DNA of 52,228 nucleotides from Runella sp. (GTDB taxonomy: Bacteria; Bacteroidota; Bacteroidia; Cytophagales; Spirosomataceae), in NCBI RefSeq assembly GCF_027484545.1, contig NZ_JAIXST010000338.1, positions 1-52,228 of the forward strand, given 5' to 3'. A program made the position numbers and the translations under genes. Numbering within the stretch: position 1 is the first letter of the stretch; each line of letters begins with the position of its first letter. Below are positions 1-8,948 of the stretch, in pieces. Under the pieces are notes generated by a model. The model saw only the letters and a program-made list of their open reading frames with translations, searched no databases and was not told the DNA's origin.

Positions 1-279
1 CCGATAGGACGTGATAACAGCTTCCGTCCCGGCGAGGGTCGTCCAACTCAAAGAAAAATTCAGCTACATTCATTTCCCAAAGGTCGGGCTAACTTACCAC
101 TTCATGCAATTGCCCTAGGCCTGACAGGCTTATTCGAACAACTTCAACAAATAGAGTTAGATTGTGACAATCAACACTCTTTTGAGAAGATTTCTAACGC
201 TTTAACTCATTTCTTAACTGATTTCAAACAGAAACTTCCTTCTGTAATACGGCAATATCAAAAATTAACCGAATCATGA
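1..279 (+). CDS. 3' end of an unrecognised gene (partial)
   Basis: The first reading frame is open from base 1 to a TGA at 277-279, giving the last 92 residues of a protein that begins outside the window. The fragment has a basic Arg/Pro/Gly-rich start followed by Leu/Gln-rich, probably helical sequence ending in LTES. The stop overlaps the ATG of the next gene (ATGA), so the two are probably translationally coupled. That coupling to a LytTR response regulator suggests a signalling partner. The HSFPKG segment near residue 24 weakly resembles a histidine phosphotransfer helix, but the His-Lys spacing does not fit the usual HxxKG. Function is not assigned. Confidence 0.55.
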   Translation, partial: PIGRDNSFRPGEGRPTQRKIQLHSFPKGRANLPLHAIALGLTGLFEQLQQIELDCDNQHSFEKISNALTHFLTDFKQKLPSVIRQYQKLTES

Positions 280-947
280 CCCTGAAATGCCTGATTGTTG
301 ATGACGAATTAATGGCCCGAAAAGCGCTCGAAAGATTGTGTGACAAACGGAATGAATTGGAGGTAGCAGCCATTTGTGAGGATGCAGAAGAAGCCCTTAA
401 AGTTCTGAAAAGTCAAGAGATTGATCTCCTTTTTTTGGATGTTGAATTGCTCGGTCTAAACGGATTACAATTGCTTGACCAACTTCCGTATATGCCCTTG
501 GTCATCATGACAACCTCCAAAACCGAATATGCGTTCGATGCTTTTCAGTATCAGGTAAATGATTATTTAAAAAAGCCCATCACCCTGCCTCGATTCATGC
601 AGGCTATTGATAAAATTCTGGAGCAAAAAAATTCCGTTGCCGCAAAAACAGATACTTCTCCAAAAATTGATTCGAATGACATCTTTGTCAAAGAAGAAGG
701 TCGTTATATTCGTTTGGCTTATCAGGATATTTTATACATTGAAAACGTTGGAGACTACGCCAAAATCCGAACAAATCGGGGCAGTCACGTCATCTACACA
801 ACCATGAAAACCTTAGAAGAAAAATTACCCGTTTCTATCTTCTTCCGCGTACACCGAAGTTTTATTATTAATCTCTCCAAAATAGTGGATATTGAGGAGT
901 CAAATCTGGTCATTGAGGAGAAAGTAATTCCAATAAGCCGGAATTGA
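276..947 (+). CDS. LytTR-family response regulator, C-terminus probably frameshifted
   Basis: This is a 223-residue cytoplasmic two-component regulator. Residues 1-118 form a receiver domain, with acidic pocket D9-D10, phosphoacceptor D55 (in FLDVE) and conserved K100 (KKP). Residues about 135-223 form a LytTR DNA-binding domain (VKEEGRYIRL, FFRVHRSFIINLSKI). The start codon overlaps the stop of the preceding partial gene. The protein stops abruptly after PISRN. LytTR domains normally continue with a short helix ending in something like LMERINLL, and exactly that peptide is encoded 1 nt out of frame just downstream, ending at TAA 968-970. A deletion of 3n+1 bases (or a sequencing error) near 940 is therefore likely. 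Loss of about 8-12 terminal residues may or may not abolish DNA binding. Confidence 0.88.
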   Translation: MTLKCLIVDDELMARKALERLCDKRNELEVAAICEDAEEALKVLKSQEIDLLFLDVELLGLNGLQLLDQLPYMPLVIMTTSKTEYAFDAFQYQVNDYLKKPITLPRFMQAIDKILEQKNSVAAKTDTSPKIDSNDIFVKEEGRYIRLAYQDILYIENVGDYAKIRTNRGSHVIYTTMKTLEEKLPVSIFFRVHRSFIINLSKIVDIEESNLVIEEKVIPISRN

Positions 948-961
948 TGGAACGAATCAAT

Positions 962-1888
962 TTATTGTAAAACGGCCAACGCGTCCACACAGTCTTGGTC
1001 TATCGCTTTTTTGAGGGCATCCAGTCCATCAAATTTGAGCTCAGGACGAATGTATTTTACAAGTTCAACGGTTATTTTTTCACCGTAAATATCTTCCTTA
1101 AAGTTAAATATATACACTTCCTGCGTTCGTCCAATGCCACTAACGGTCGGGCGAAAACCGATACTCATTACTCCCTTAAACAGTTGTTCCCGCACCTTCA
1201 CCCAAACGGCGTAGATGCCATCGACAGGTATCAATTTGTACGATTCTGAAATTTGGACGTTGGCCGTCGGATAACCAATCGTGCGACCCAGTTGCCGACC
1301 TTTTACCACCAATCCTGAAAAGGAATAGTTACGACCCAAAAGTTCGTTGGCAACGTTGGTTTCTCCTTCCATTAAAGAGTGACGTATTTTGGTGGAACTT
1401 ACGGTTAAATGGTCAATTTCCTGACGGGGAATTTCTTCAATTTCAAATCCGTAACGCGGAGCATTTTGTTGAAGGTATTCAAAACTTCCTTCGCGATTGC
1501 GACCAAAATGATGGTCATATCCAATCACTAATCGTTTGGTACCGATTCTTTCCACTACTATCTGTTGAATAAACTCCTCCGACGACAGTTCGCTGAATTC
1601 GCGGGTAAAGGGAATGACGACTAAATGTTGCACTCCGTTTTGGCGCAATGATTCAATCTTTTCAGCTAACGTAGAAAGCAGTTTCAGGTTTTGACTGTCT
1701 TTGGAAACCACCATACGAGGATGAGGCCAAAACGTCAGAACGACCGTTTCACCCCCGTGTATTTCAGCTGCTTCGCGTAGGCGATTCAGTATTTTTTGAT
1801 GCCCCAAATGCACTCCGTCAAAGGTACCGCTGGTAACAATAGCATTTTGAAGCGGCTGAAAATCAACTATATCGTAATAAACATTCAT
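962..1888 (-). CDS. ribF: Bifunctional riboflavin kinase / FAD synthetase
   Basis: RibF phosphorylates riboflavin to FMN and adenylylates FMN to FAD in the cytoplasm. The N-terminal nucleotidyltransferase half carries SGTFDGVHLGHQ (about residues 20-31). The C-terminal flavokinase half starts near residue 180 and carries GRTIGYPTAN. At 308-310 residues the length is normal. Two in-frame ATGs exist, at 1894 and 1888; the second (MNVYYD) is preferred because it removes a two-residue extension, but either is possible. It is the last gene of the ftsX-DUF3098-uppP-truB-ribF run. It is separated from truB by a short spacer holding two nested 16-bp repeats, and its 3' end abuts the LytTR regulator on the other strand. 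Confidence 0.96.
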   Translation of the reverse strand: MNVYYDIVDFQPLQNAIVTSGTFDGVHLGHQKILNRLREAAEIHGGETVVLTFWPHPRMVVSKDSQNLKLLSTLAEKIESLRQNGVQHLVVIPFTREFSELSSEEFIQQIVVERIGTKRLVIGYDHHFGRNREGSFEYLQQNAPRYGFEIEEIPRQEIDHLTVSSTKIRHSLMEGETNVANELLGRNYSFSGLVVKGRQLGRTIGYPTANVQISESYKLIPVDGIYAVWVKVREQLFKGVMSIGFRPTVSGIGRTQEVYIFNFKEDIYGEKITVELVKYIRPELKFDGLDALKKAIDQDCVDALAVLQ

Positions 1889-1904
1889 TAGCATTAGCCC
1901 CTAA

Positions 1905-1936
1905 CCGCAGCGGCACGGTACGCCGCTGCGGGACCG
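1905..1936 (-). repeat. 16-bp GC-rich element (outer copy, split by another copy)
   Basis: Bases 1905-1914 plus 1931-1936 join into CCGCAGCGGCGGACCG once the inner 16 bp are removed. The reverse complement of that 16-mer, CGGTCCGCCGCTGCGG, is identical to the core of the copy at 51703-51718. It lies in the truB-ribF spacer. Confidence 0.8.
1915..1930 (+). repeat. 16-bp GC-rich element (inner, nested copy)
   Basis: ACGGTACGCCGCTGCG, form N5-(N)CGC-N4-GCG. It is inserted inside an oppositely oriented copy; precise removal of these 16 bases regenerates the complete outer element. Confidence 0.82.
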
Positions 1937-1960
1937 TCCCGAAATGGGAATTTTCAACTT

Positions 1961-2656
1961 TTAATTTATTCCTAATTCTTCCCTCTTTCTTTTCACAAAA
2001 TCATCTATTTCATCGGCATCTTTTAACCAAAAATCACCGATTCGAGTTCGGCAGAGTTCTCTCATATAGGCCCCTGATTGTACCAGCATTCCTACATCGC
2101 GCACTAAACTGCGAATGTAGGTACCTTTAGAACAGACGATTCGGAAACTAACTTCGGGAAAATTCGTATCGTCAATTTCAAAAACCGAGACAGTTACCGT
2201 GCGCGGTTTTATCTCCACAGCTTCGCCCCTTCGAGCTTTCTTGTAAAGGCGTTCTCCGCCCATTTTTACGGCAGAATAAATCGGAGGATATTGTTCAATC
2301 GTACCTGTCAATTGCTGAACTGCTGCGTTTAGTAATTCATGTGTGATGTGGTCGACAGGATATTCAGCGTTAAAAGTGGTTTCGAGGTCAACGGAAGGCG
2401 TAGTTTTTCCCAACACTAATTTCCCGGTATATTCTTTTTCGGCCCCTTGATAGGCATCTATTTCTTTGGTTTTCTTGCCCGTACAAAGTATCAGCAAACC
2501 AGTAGCCAAAGGATCCAAAGTTCCTGCGTGTCCGATTTTTTTAATCTTACAGGCCTTTTTTATCTTATTTACGGCGTCGAAAGAGGTCCAGATGAGAGGT
2601 TTATTCAACAAAATTACCTCCCCTTCTTCGGGCGTATTTGAAGTAGTTTCAGTCAT
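1961..2656 (-). CDS. truB: tRNA pseudouridine(55) synthase
   Basis: TruB isomerises U55 in the T-arm of tRNAs. The 231-residue protein has the family signature KIGHAGTLDPLATGLL, with the catalytic aspartate at D48, followed by the EKEYTGKLVLG and YPPIYSAVKMGGERLYKKAR segments typical of the TruB core. It is shorter than E. coli TruB because it lacks most of the C-terminal PUA-like extension, which is common in Bacteroidota. It starts 10 bp after uppP ends on the same strand, so co-transcription is very likely. Confidence 0.97.
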   Translation of the reverse strand: MTETTSNTPEEGEVILLNKPLIWTSFDAVNKIKKACKIKKIGHAGTLDPLATGLLILCTGKKTKEIDAYQGAEKEYTGKLVLGKTTPSVDLETTFNAEYPVDHITHELLNAAVQQLTGTIEQYPPIYSAVKMGGERLYKKARRGEAVEIKPRTVTVSVFEIDDTNFPEVSFRIVCSKGTYIRSLVRDVGMLVQSGAYMRELCRTRIGDFWLKDADEIDDFVKRKREELGIN

Positions 2657-2666
2657 TTATCAAGGT

Positions 2667-3461
2667 TTAAACTACCTGCAATTTATATCCCATCAGCAAT
2701 AACACTAAAATAGCTCCGCCAACGATGATACGGTACCAACCAAAAACACGGAAGCCGTATTTGGTCAGGAAATCAATAAAAAACTTGATAGCCAACATTG
2801 CTACCACAAAGGCAACCACATTTCCAATTGCCAAAATTTTAATCTGTTCGTCCGTCAAAACGAAACCGTCTTTGTACAAATCGTAGGCTTTCTTAGCCGT
2901 TGCTGCAAACATAGTAGGTACGGCCAGAAAAAAAGAAAATTCGGCAGCTGCTTTCCGTGAAAGTCGTTGTGACATACCTCCCACGATGGTTGCTCCCGAA
3001 CGCGATACGCCCGGTACCATGGCAAGGCATTGAAAAAAGCCAATTTTAAAGGCAGTCAGGTAATCTATTTCGTCTGAATCTTCAATGAAGGTTTTGGTAA
3101 ACCATTTATCTACAAACAACAGAATAATCCCTCCCACCAACAGCGAAATAGCTACTCCCAAAGGACTTTCGAGCAGGGCATCAATGGCATCGCTGAACAA
3201 TACTCCAAAAACAGCACTTGGAATAAAGGCCACGACGAGTTTGAAATAAAAGTCTAAGCTGCGAAAAAAGCGTTTGAAATACAGCACTACCACCGACAAA
3301 ATAGCCCCTAACTGAATGGCAACTGTAAAGAATTTAACAAAACGGTCGGAAGCAATTCCCATAAAAGAGGATGCCAAAATCATGTGACCCGTGGAAGAAA
3401 TAGGAAGATACTCCGTAATGCCTTCGATTACGGCAAGAATGAGTGCTTGGAGAAAATTCAT
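2667..3461 (-). CDS. uppP: Undecaprenyl-diphosphate phosphatase
   Basis: UppP/BacA dephosphorylates undecaprenyl pyrophosphate at the membrane, recycling the lipid carrier for peptidoglycan and other surface polymers. The 264-residue polytopic protein has the two signatures of the family: [14 protein letters not shown] near the N-terminus (glutamates E13 and E17, then the SSTGH loop) and [10 protein letters not shown] near residue 150 with the essential arginine. About eight hydrophobic segments are visible. It sits between DUF3098 and truB. Confidence 0.97.
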   Translation of the reverse strand: MNFLQALILAVIEGITEYLPISSTGHMILASSFMGIASDRFVKFFTVAIQLGAILSVVVLYFKRFFRSLDFYFKLVVAFIPSAVFGVLFSDAIDALLESPLGVAISLLVGGIILLFVDKWFTKTFIEDSDEIDYLTAFKIGFFQCLAMVPGVSRSGATIVGGMSQRLSRKAAAEFSFFLAVPTMFAATAKKAYDLYKDGFVLTDEQIKILAIGNVVAFVVAMLAIKFFIDFLTKYGFRVFGWYRIIVGGAILVLLLMGYKLQVV

Positions 3462-3549
3462 TGAATATAAGTTATGTTATTCAAGCAGTAAGAACTGACC
3501 AGCAAAAGTGCCTGCGAATCCACCCTGCGAATAACAGATAGACAGTTTG

Positions 3550-3765
3550 CTACTTCTCTGTTGAAGCAGGTTTACGAAGGATGGCAAAAAACTCTACAAC
3601 AAAACCCGACATGACGACTAAAGGACCAACGGTCAAGCCTAAAACACCGAAACCAAACTCGGCTGAATCCATACTCATAATGACAAAACCACCTAAAATC
3701 AGCACAATGCCGATAATCATAAAGGTGAAATTACTTTTACTAAAAGGAAGTGCGTTCTTTTTCAT
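3550..3765 (-). CDS. DUF3098 small membrane protein
   Basis: This 71-residue protein has two hydrophobic segments (about 14-31 and 41-61) joined by a short SMDSAEFGFG loop, the pattern of the Bacteroidota DUF3098 family. Function is unknown. Its conserved position directly after ftsX and before uppP suggests a cell-envelope role, but that is inference from context only. Confidence 0.88.
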   Translation of the reverse strand: MKKNALPFSKSNFTFMIIGIVLILGGFVIMSMDSAEFGFGVLGLTVGPLVVMSGFVVEFFAILRKPASTEK

Positions 3766-3820
3766 TTTAAAAATTTTATCTGTTTTTCGTTTTTATTCCC
3801 TGTTTGGTAATCGTTTCCGA

Positions 3821-4702
3821 TTAATATAAATCATCCAAAGCCATTCGCAAATACCTCGCCAAAGCCTGAAATGTACTGGCAATTCCAATTAAAGCCCCCA
3901 AAACAATGACGGCCAATAATAAGAATCCAAGTTTTTCATACTCCTGCAAAATGTGTAATCCTTCGATTTGGCGCAGTGCAATCTGTTGGAGTGCGACAAT
4001 CAGGCCCGCGGCAATGACCCCGCTGATCAAGCCCTGAACGGCTCCGTTTTTAAGAAAAGGCTTTTGAATGAATCCATCCGTAGCTCCTACCAACTGCATA
4101 CTCCGAATCAAGAATCGTTGAGAATACAAAGCCAAACGAATGGTATTGTTCATCAACAACACAATGATTATGAGCATTATAACCGCAAAAGTGGCCAAAA
4201 TAAGGTAAATCTTAGTGAGGTTTTTATTGATTTGGTCGGCTAAGTTTTCCTGATAAACTACCTCAAAAACGCCTTCTATCTTTTCTAACTCCGTTTTGAT
4301 TAGTTTGAGTTTGGTATCTTCAAAAAAGTCTTCCTGCAGTCGTACACGGTAGCTGTCATGAAGGGGATTTTCTCCCAAAAATGCCGTAAAATCTTCTTTC
4401 GTATCCGTAATAAATTCTTTGGCCGCTTCGTCTTTGGAGAAAAACAGTACCTGAGGCTTTCCCTCAATATTTAGTACAAAGGGTTTTACTGCAATCTTTT
4501 TTTGTACATCAGCAACTTGGGTAGAATCTAATTCTTTATCAAGCATCACCCGCACTTCGATGTTTTGCTTGATGATTGAAATCAATTTTTTGGACTGCAT
4601 AACCATCAATCCGCAGAAACCAATTAAAAACAAAGCAGCCGTAAGACTGGCAATAATCATGGCGTTGGGATAGCTACCAACTTTTTTCTTTTTAAGAGGC
4701 AT
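3821..4702 (-). CDS. ftsX: Cell-division ABC transporter permease FtsX
   Basis: FtsX is the membrane partner of the ATPase FtsE and couples division to activation of peptidoglycan hydrolases. The 293-residue protein has the expected layout: a basic N-terminus (PLKKKKVGSYPN), TM1 at about residues 17-37, an extracytoplasmic domain to about 160, then three TM segments in the C-terminal permease half. Segments such as IRSMQLVGATDGFIQKPFLKNG are characteristic. ftsE is not adjacent in this window. It is the first gene of the minus-strand run, with the divergent sensor kinase 176 bp away. Confidence 0.95.
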   Translation of the reverse strand: MPLKKKKVGSYPNAMIIASLTAALFLIGFCGLMVMQSKKLISIIKQNIEVRVMLDKELDSTQVADVQKKIAVKPFVLNIEGKPQVLFFSKDEAAKEFITDTKEDFTAFLGENPLHDSYRVRLQEDFFEDTKLKLIKTELEKIEGVFEVVYQENLADQINKNLTKIYLILATFAVIMLIIIVLLMNNTIRLALYSQRFLIRSMQLVGATDGFIQKPFLKNGAVQGLISGVIAAGLIVALQQIALRQIEGLHILQEYEKLGFLLLAVIVLGALIGIASTFQALARYLRMALDDLY

Positions 4703-4878
4703 AAAGTAAGTATAAAGTGTAGACGGGGTTTAAGTGAGAAAGTCAATTACCTTCATTTATAAACTCGACCATGAACCGTTGCAAAAATAGGTAATTATTT
4801 CAAGAACGAATTCAAATAGTGGATTCGTGAATAGTTTTTAAAGTTTTTTAACCAAATTGCCTACTTTACGAGTGCAAA

Positions 4879-7851
4879 ATGTTACCGACAAGAACCTTTA
4901 CCCTTCTGATTTTTTTGTTGTGGTGGTGCGTTGCGGCAGCGCAATTGCCCAATGACCTCATCTTCCAACGGTACTCTACCCGCGACGGACTTTCTGACAA
5001 TTACATTTTTAACGTGGTGGAAGACCGCCAGCATTTTATTTGGGCAGCTACGTTTCAGGGAGTTGATCGCTTAGACGGGGTCGATGTACGACACTATAGT
5101 TTAACAGACAGTACAAAAACCGATGCCCAGCCTTCCTCCGAAGTATTTATAGATGACAGAGGCGAAATTTGGGCTACCCGTAACGCCAATCTATTTAAAT
5201 ATGATCCCATCCAAGACCGATTTTTATTAAAATCAAATATGAAAAGTAACGAATTCAACGGTCTTAATAAAAAGGTAAAACAAAAATTTACGTTGCTAAA
5301 TGACATCCCTAACCGATGTTTTTGGATAGCCCGCGAAACCGGGCTCTACCGGTACGATTTGAATACTGAACATTTGGATACCACCGCCATCCGTTCATTC
5401 AGTACACCCTTTAAAATAATCAAGGTCAATCCCACTACCCTTATCATTGCGACCAATGAAGAATGGATAAGTTATGATATCTATACCCAGAAATGGTTTC
5501 GAGCGCCTAAACCCTCCACCGAATGGATCATCTACTCTACTAAGCCCAACCAATGGATTTACTGTGATACCGAACGAAGAATATGGGAAGTTAACTTTCG
5601 AAACGGGCAATTTTCACGTCCCCGGCTCACCGAAATCAATCCCGAACGTAAGGTAATCAGAAGCATTACAACTCTGCCCGACCAAACCGGCCCAAAGGTG
5701 TTGTGGTGCGGATTGGTCACGGGCGGATTGGCCCTACTGAACCCTGAAAACAAAAATGCCTACCGGGATTTCAATGCCCGTTGCAACGAAATCAACGGTT
5801 TTCATTACCGTAGAATCTTTCATATTTTTCAGGACAGCAAACACAACATTTGGTTAAGTACCGACCAAGGTCTTTACCGAGCCAACCCTACAAAATTTCG
5901 GATTCATAAAGAACTGTTTCCTTTTTTTAGAAAATACAACATCAGCAGGGTTCGGCAAATTGTTCAACATGCTTCCGAACCACACCTTGAGTGGGTAGCC
6001 AATTCGGAGTTCGGTTTGTTTTTGTACGATAAAGTGCAACAAAAAGTCATTAAATCTTTTGAAATGCCGGGGACAGGAATCACTCAAATCAAATATGATC
6101 GCTATAAAAGGCTTTGGGTATTGTCGATCAAATCATTGTTAATTATTGAGCCTGATTTACGCATACGAACCCTGCCGACAAAGCATTTAAAACCGGAATT
6201 GCTTTGTTGGAAAATTTTGTTTGACCGATTTGACAATGCCTGGATCGGTTCAGAAATCGGATTGTTAAAAGTTGATTTTCCGACTGAAAAAATAACGGCA
6301 TACATATCCGATACTACCAACCCACAATCCATCAGTCACACGTATGTATATGATGTAAAACTGCTGAACAAGCAAAAAATCGCCTTAGTTACTCCAAATG
6401 GATTGGATATTTTTGACGTTGAAGCCCAAAAAGTTGTTGAAAAAATCGGACCACGCCGGAATGTATTCGCTATGGATATTGATTCCGCTGAAACTATATG
6501 GGTGGCGTACAGCGATGAATTTTTAAAAATCAGCAATCATCAGGTTATTAATAGTTGGAAAAGCTATGGGAACAATAAAAAACTGCGGTTCAAGAACGGA
6601 TTGACCGTTGATAAAGCCGGCAAATTATGGATGAGTATCAGCGATGGCCTGCTTAATTTTGACCCTGTTACCGAAAATTTTCAATTATTTACGGAAAATG
6701 ATGGTCTGCTCAGCAATTATTTCTACGGTTTTATGTATGAAAACAACGGGAATCTTTACCTTAATCAGGAAGAAGGAGTCAATTATTTTGACCCTCTCCA
6801 AACTCGAAATACCCCTAAAATGTACGAGCCGATTTTGACAGATTTTGAGCTTTCAGAAAAGAGACAAAACATTGATTTTAGCGCAATAAAGAAACCATTT
6901 AAGGTCAATTACGACCAAAACATCATTACATTCCATTATTCAGTCGTCGAGTTTGAACATCCCGAAAAAATAACATTTCGCTATCAATTGGAAGGTTTTG
7001 ACCAAGTTTGGAAAAACGGCAACACCCACCGTGAAGTCAGCTATACAAATCTCACCGGTGGCTATTACACCTTCAAAGTACAGGCACTCAGTACCGACGG
7101 TGCTATTGCTTCTTACATTGCGGAGTTCCAAATTTTTGTCACTACCCCCTATTACCGAAGTTGGTGGTTTTTTGGGTTGCTTTTTGCGGGTATTACAGCC
7201 TTTTTCTACGGTCTGTATCGCTATCGCCTAAAACACATTCTAGAACTTCATCATTTACGTAATTCAATTTCCCGAGACTTGCACGACGAAGTAGGGTCGA
7301 CCTTGAGCAGTATTACAATGCTCAGTGAATCGGCTCAAAAATCCCTAAACATTGACGAAGCCCAAAGTCGAAAGTTCATGGAAAGCATAACCAAAAATGC
7401 ACAAAAGGTCTTGGAGAGCATGGATGACATTGTTTGGGCTATCAACCCCAAAGACGATACCCTCGAAAGTATCGTTTTGCGCACCAAGGAGTATGCCTAT
7501 ACCATAACCGAAACCAAAGGCATTCAACTTCGTTTTGACATCGGCCCTAACTTCCGAAAGCTCAAAATCCCGATGAAAACCCGACGGAATCTTTATCTAA
7601 TTTTAAAGGAAAGTATCAATAACACCGTCAAACATTCGGGGGGTACGGAATTGAAAATAGAATTAAGAATAGAAAAACGGGCCCTGAATTTGGTAGTTCG
7701 GGACAATGGTCAAGGGTTTGACCCGCTTAAACCTACGATGCGTAATGGTCTGGAAAATATGCGGCAACGTGCAAAAGAATTGAGCGGCACCATCCGAATA
7801 GACAGTCAACAAAACAGAGGAACTGACATTTATATTCACATGATTGGGTGA
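4879..7851 (+). CDS. Two-component sensor histidine kinase with beta-propeller and Y_Y_Y sensor
   Basis: This is a 990-residue one-TM sensor kinase. A signal peptide (about 1-21) is followed by two-component-propeller repeats to about residue 660 (for example DNYIFNVVEDRQHFIWAAT and NIWLSTDQGLYR), which form the periplasmic sensor. A Y_Y_Y domain covers about 690-758 and a TM segment about 762-782. The cytoplasmic part has a NarX-type dimerisation/phosphoacceptor motif SRDLHDEVGSTLSS with H802, then an ATPase domain with N-box (LKESINNTVKHSGG) and G-box (DNGQGFD, NGLENM). Unlike the SusR-type hybrids of Bacteroides it has no receiver or AraC part. Its partner regulator follows 82 bp downstream. 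The ligand is unknown; the downstream exported-protein genes are candidate targets. Confidence 0.94.
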   Translation: MLPTRTFTLLIFLLWWCVAAAQLPNDLIFQRYSTRDGLSDNYIFNVVEDRQHFIWAATFQGVDRLDGVDVRHYSLTDSTKTDAQPSSEVFIDDRGEIWATRNANLFKYDPIQDRFLLKSNMKSNEFNGLNKKVKQKFTLLNDIPNRCFWIARETGLYRYDLNTEHLDTTAIRSFSTPFKIIKVNPTTLIIATNEEWISYDIYTQKWFRAPKPSTEWIIYSTKPNQWIYCDTERRIWEVNFRNGQFSRPRLTEINPERKVIRSITTLPDQTGPKVLWCGLVTGGLALLNPENKNAYRDFNARCNEINGFHYRRIFHIFQDSKHNIWLSTDQGLYRANPTKFRIHKELFPFFRKYNISRVRQIVQHASEPHLEWVANSEFGLFLYDKVQQKVIKSFEMPGTGITQIKYDRYKRLWVLSIKSLLIIEPDLRIRTLPTKHLKPELLCWKILFDRFDNAWIGSEIGLLKVDFPTEKITAYISDTTNPQSISHTYVYDVKLLNKQKIALVTPNGLDIFDVEAQKVVEKIGPRRNVFAMDIDSAETIWVAYSDEFLKISNHQVINSWKSYGNNKKLRFKNGLTVDKAGKLWMSISDGLLNFDPVTENFQLFTENDGLLSNYFYGFMYENNGNLYLNQEEGVNYFDPLQTRNTPKMYEPILTDFELSEKRQNIDFSAIKKPFKVNYDQNIITFHYSVVEFEHPEKITFRYQLEGFDQVWKNGNTHREVSYTNLTGGYYTFKVQALSTDGAIASYIAEFQIFVTTPYYRSWWFFGLLFAGITAFFYGLYRYRLKHILELHHLRNSISRDLHDEVGSTLSSITMLSESAQKSLNIDEAQSRKFMESITKNAQKVLESMDDIVWAINPKDDTLESIVLRTKEYAYTITETKGIQLRFDIGPNFRKLKIPMKTRRNLYLILKESINNTVKHSGGTELKIELRIEKRALNLVVRDNGQGFDPLKPTMRNGLENMRQRAKELSGTIRIDSQQNRGTDIYIHMIG

Positions 7852-7872
7852 GCTTTCTTACTCAATCATGTG
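7837..7872 (+). promoter_or_regulatory. Inverted CAATCATGTG repeats spanning the kinase stop codon
   Basis: CACATGATTG (7837-7846) and CAATCATGTG (7863-7872) form a perfect 10-bp inverted repeat around the kinase TGA. It could be an attenuator hairpin between kinase and regulator, or a two-half-site protein operator. No U-tract follows, so a simple terminator is unlikely. The same motif recurs at 8580 and 8831. Confidence 0.5.
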
Positions 7873-7933
7873 ATATAAAGCAGAAATCAAACCCCTACCT
7901 TTACTTCTTAACTTACAAGCAAACAACCGACAC

Positions 7934-8572
7934 ATGTCTCAGTCGTATAACATCCGCGTAGTAATCGTTGACGACAACGACGATTTTCGCGAAGGTCTAT
8001 TCCATTTCCTGAATTTCAGCACGGGTTTTGAAGTAGTGGGGTGCTTTGCCAATCCAATCGATATCGTTGAAAACATTACACGCACACAGCCCGATGTTAT
8101 TCTGATGGACATAGACATGCCTCGTATTACGGGTATCGAAGCGGTAAAACTCCTGAAGGCCCATTTTAAACGTTTACATATCCTGATGTTGACGGTTTTT
8201 GAAGACGAAGACCGGGTATTTAAAGCCATGCAGGCAGGAGCAATTGGGTATTTGTTAAAAAAAACACCACCACAAAAAGTCCTGGAAGCGATTCAAGAAG
8301 TGATGGACGGAGGGGCTCCCATGTCTCCGTTAATTGCCCGAAAAGTAGTACAGTTCTTTTCCAAAACAGCGCCAGCCGATTATAATCTCACGCCCAAAGA
8401 ACTCGAAGTACTACGTTGGCTGGTGGAAGGACTCAGTTATAAACTGATTGCAGTAGAGCTCAAATTGAGTATTGACACCGTCAGAACGCACCTTAAAAAT
8501 ATTTACGACAAACTCCATGTCAAGTCAAATACCGAAGCCGTAGTCAAAGCCGTTCGTGACCGAATTGTGTAG
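7934..8572 (+). CDS. NarL/FixJ (LuxR-type) response regulator
   Basis: This 212-residue cytoplasmic regulator pairs with the upstream kinase. The receiver domain (about 5-125) has D13-D14, phosphoacceptor D59 (LMDIDMP) and conserved lysine (LLKKTPP). The C-terminal HTH_LuxR domain (about 148-210) carries LTPKELEVLRWLVEGLSYKLIA and SIDTVRTHLKNIYDKL. Pairing a NarX-type HisKA_3-like kinase with a LuxR-type regulator is the expected combination. Repeats of CCAATCATGTGA flank the gene on both sides and may be its own binding sites. Confidence 0.96.
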   Translation: MSQSYNIRVVIVDDNDDFREGLFHFLNFSTGFEVVGCFANPIDIVENITRTQPDVILMDIDMPRITGIEAVKLLKAHFKRLHILMLTVFEDEDRVFKAMQAGAIGYLLKKTPPQKVLEAIQEVMDGGAPMSPLIARKVVQFFSKTAPADYNLTPKELEVLRWLVEGLSYKLIAVELKLSIDTVRTHLKNIYDKLHVKSNTEAVVKAVRDRIV

Positions 8573-8948
8573 TCTACCCCAATCATGTGAGCAGTTTACA
8601 ATTTATGCCAAATAAAGTCTCGCCTTTTCTTATTGTGCCTTATTCCTAAGCAAATTCTTTCAACGAAAAATAATCGTTAAAAATCCTATAAAGCGTTTCT
8701 TATCAACGCCTTTAAAATTCTGTTTCTCCTTGCCGCCTTCGACTCAAAAAGCCGCTCATTTCCTCCGATTTCACGTAAAAAACTCTACTGAGTAGTTCTA
8801 CCTGCCTGAGCAAGTAGAATCCCTTTCACCCAATGATGTGATTTTTGACATCATTGAATTTCAGACCTTTGCTAAACCATCAGCTTTACTGTTTAGTATT
8901 TTCTGTCTTTCAAATTCTCTCACGAACACTCTAAAAACATTGCGAATA
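8573..8948 (+). other. 376-bp intergenic region with repeated motif and two hairpins
   Basis: No credible gene lies here. It holds CCCCAATCATGTGA (8577-8590), an inverted repeat at 8796-8819 (arms TTCTACCTGC and GCAAGTAGAA, one mismatch, 4-nt loop) and a perfect 9-bp inverted repeat at 8831-8857 (CAATGATGT and ACATCATTG). It probably contains the control region of the lipoprotein gene. No confident -33/-7 Bacteroidota promoter was found. Confidence 0.5.
8831..8857 (+). promoter_or_regulatory. CAATGATGT inverted repeat upstream of lipoprotein gene
   Basis: CAATGATGT at 8831 and ACATCATTG ending at 8857 form a perfect inverted repeat about 90 bp before the lipoprotein ATG. The left arm sits in TTTCACCCAATGATGTGA, almost the same as the motif at 7837-7872 and 8577-8590. 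Candidate operator for the adjacent LuxR-type regulator. Confidence 0.4.

Noticed and set aside
8-50. GC-rich stretch near the window start as a 16-bp element
   Set aside because: It lies within an open frame, fits no element spacing, and removing 16 bases would break the frame.
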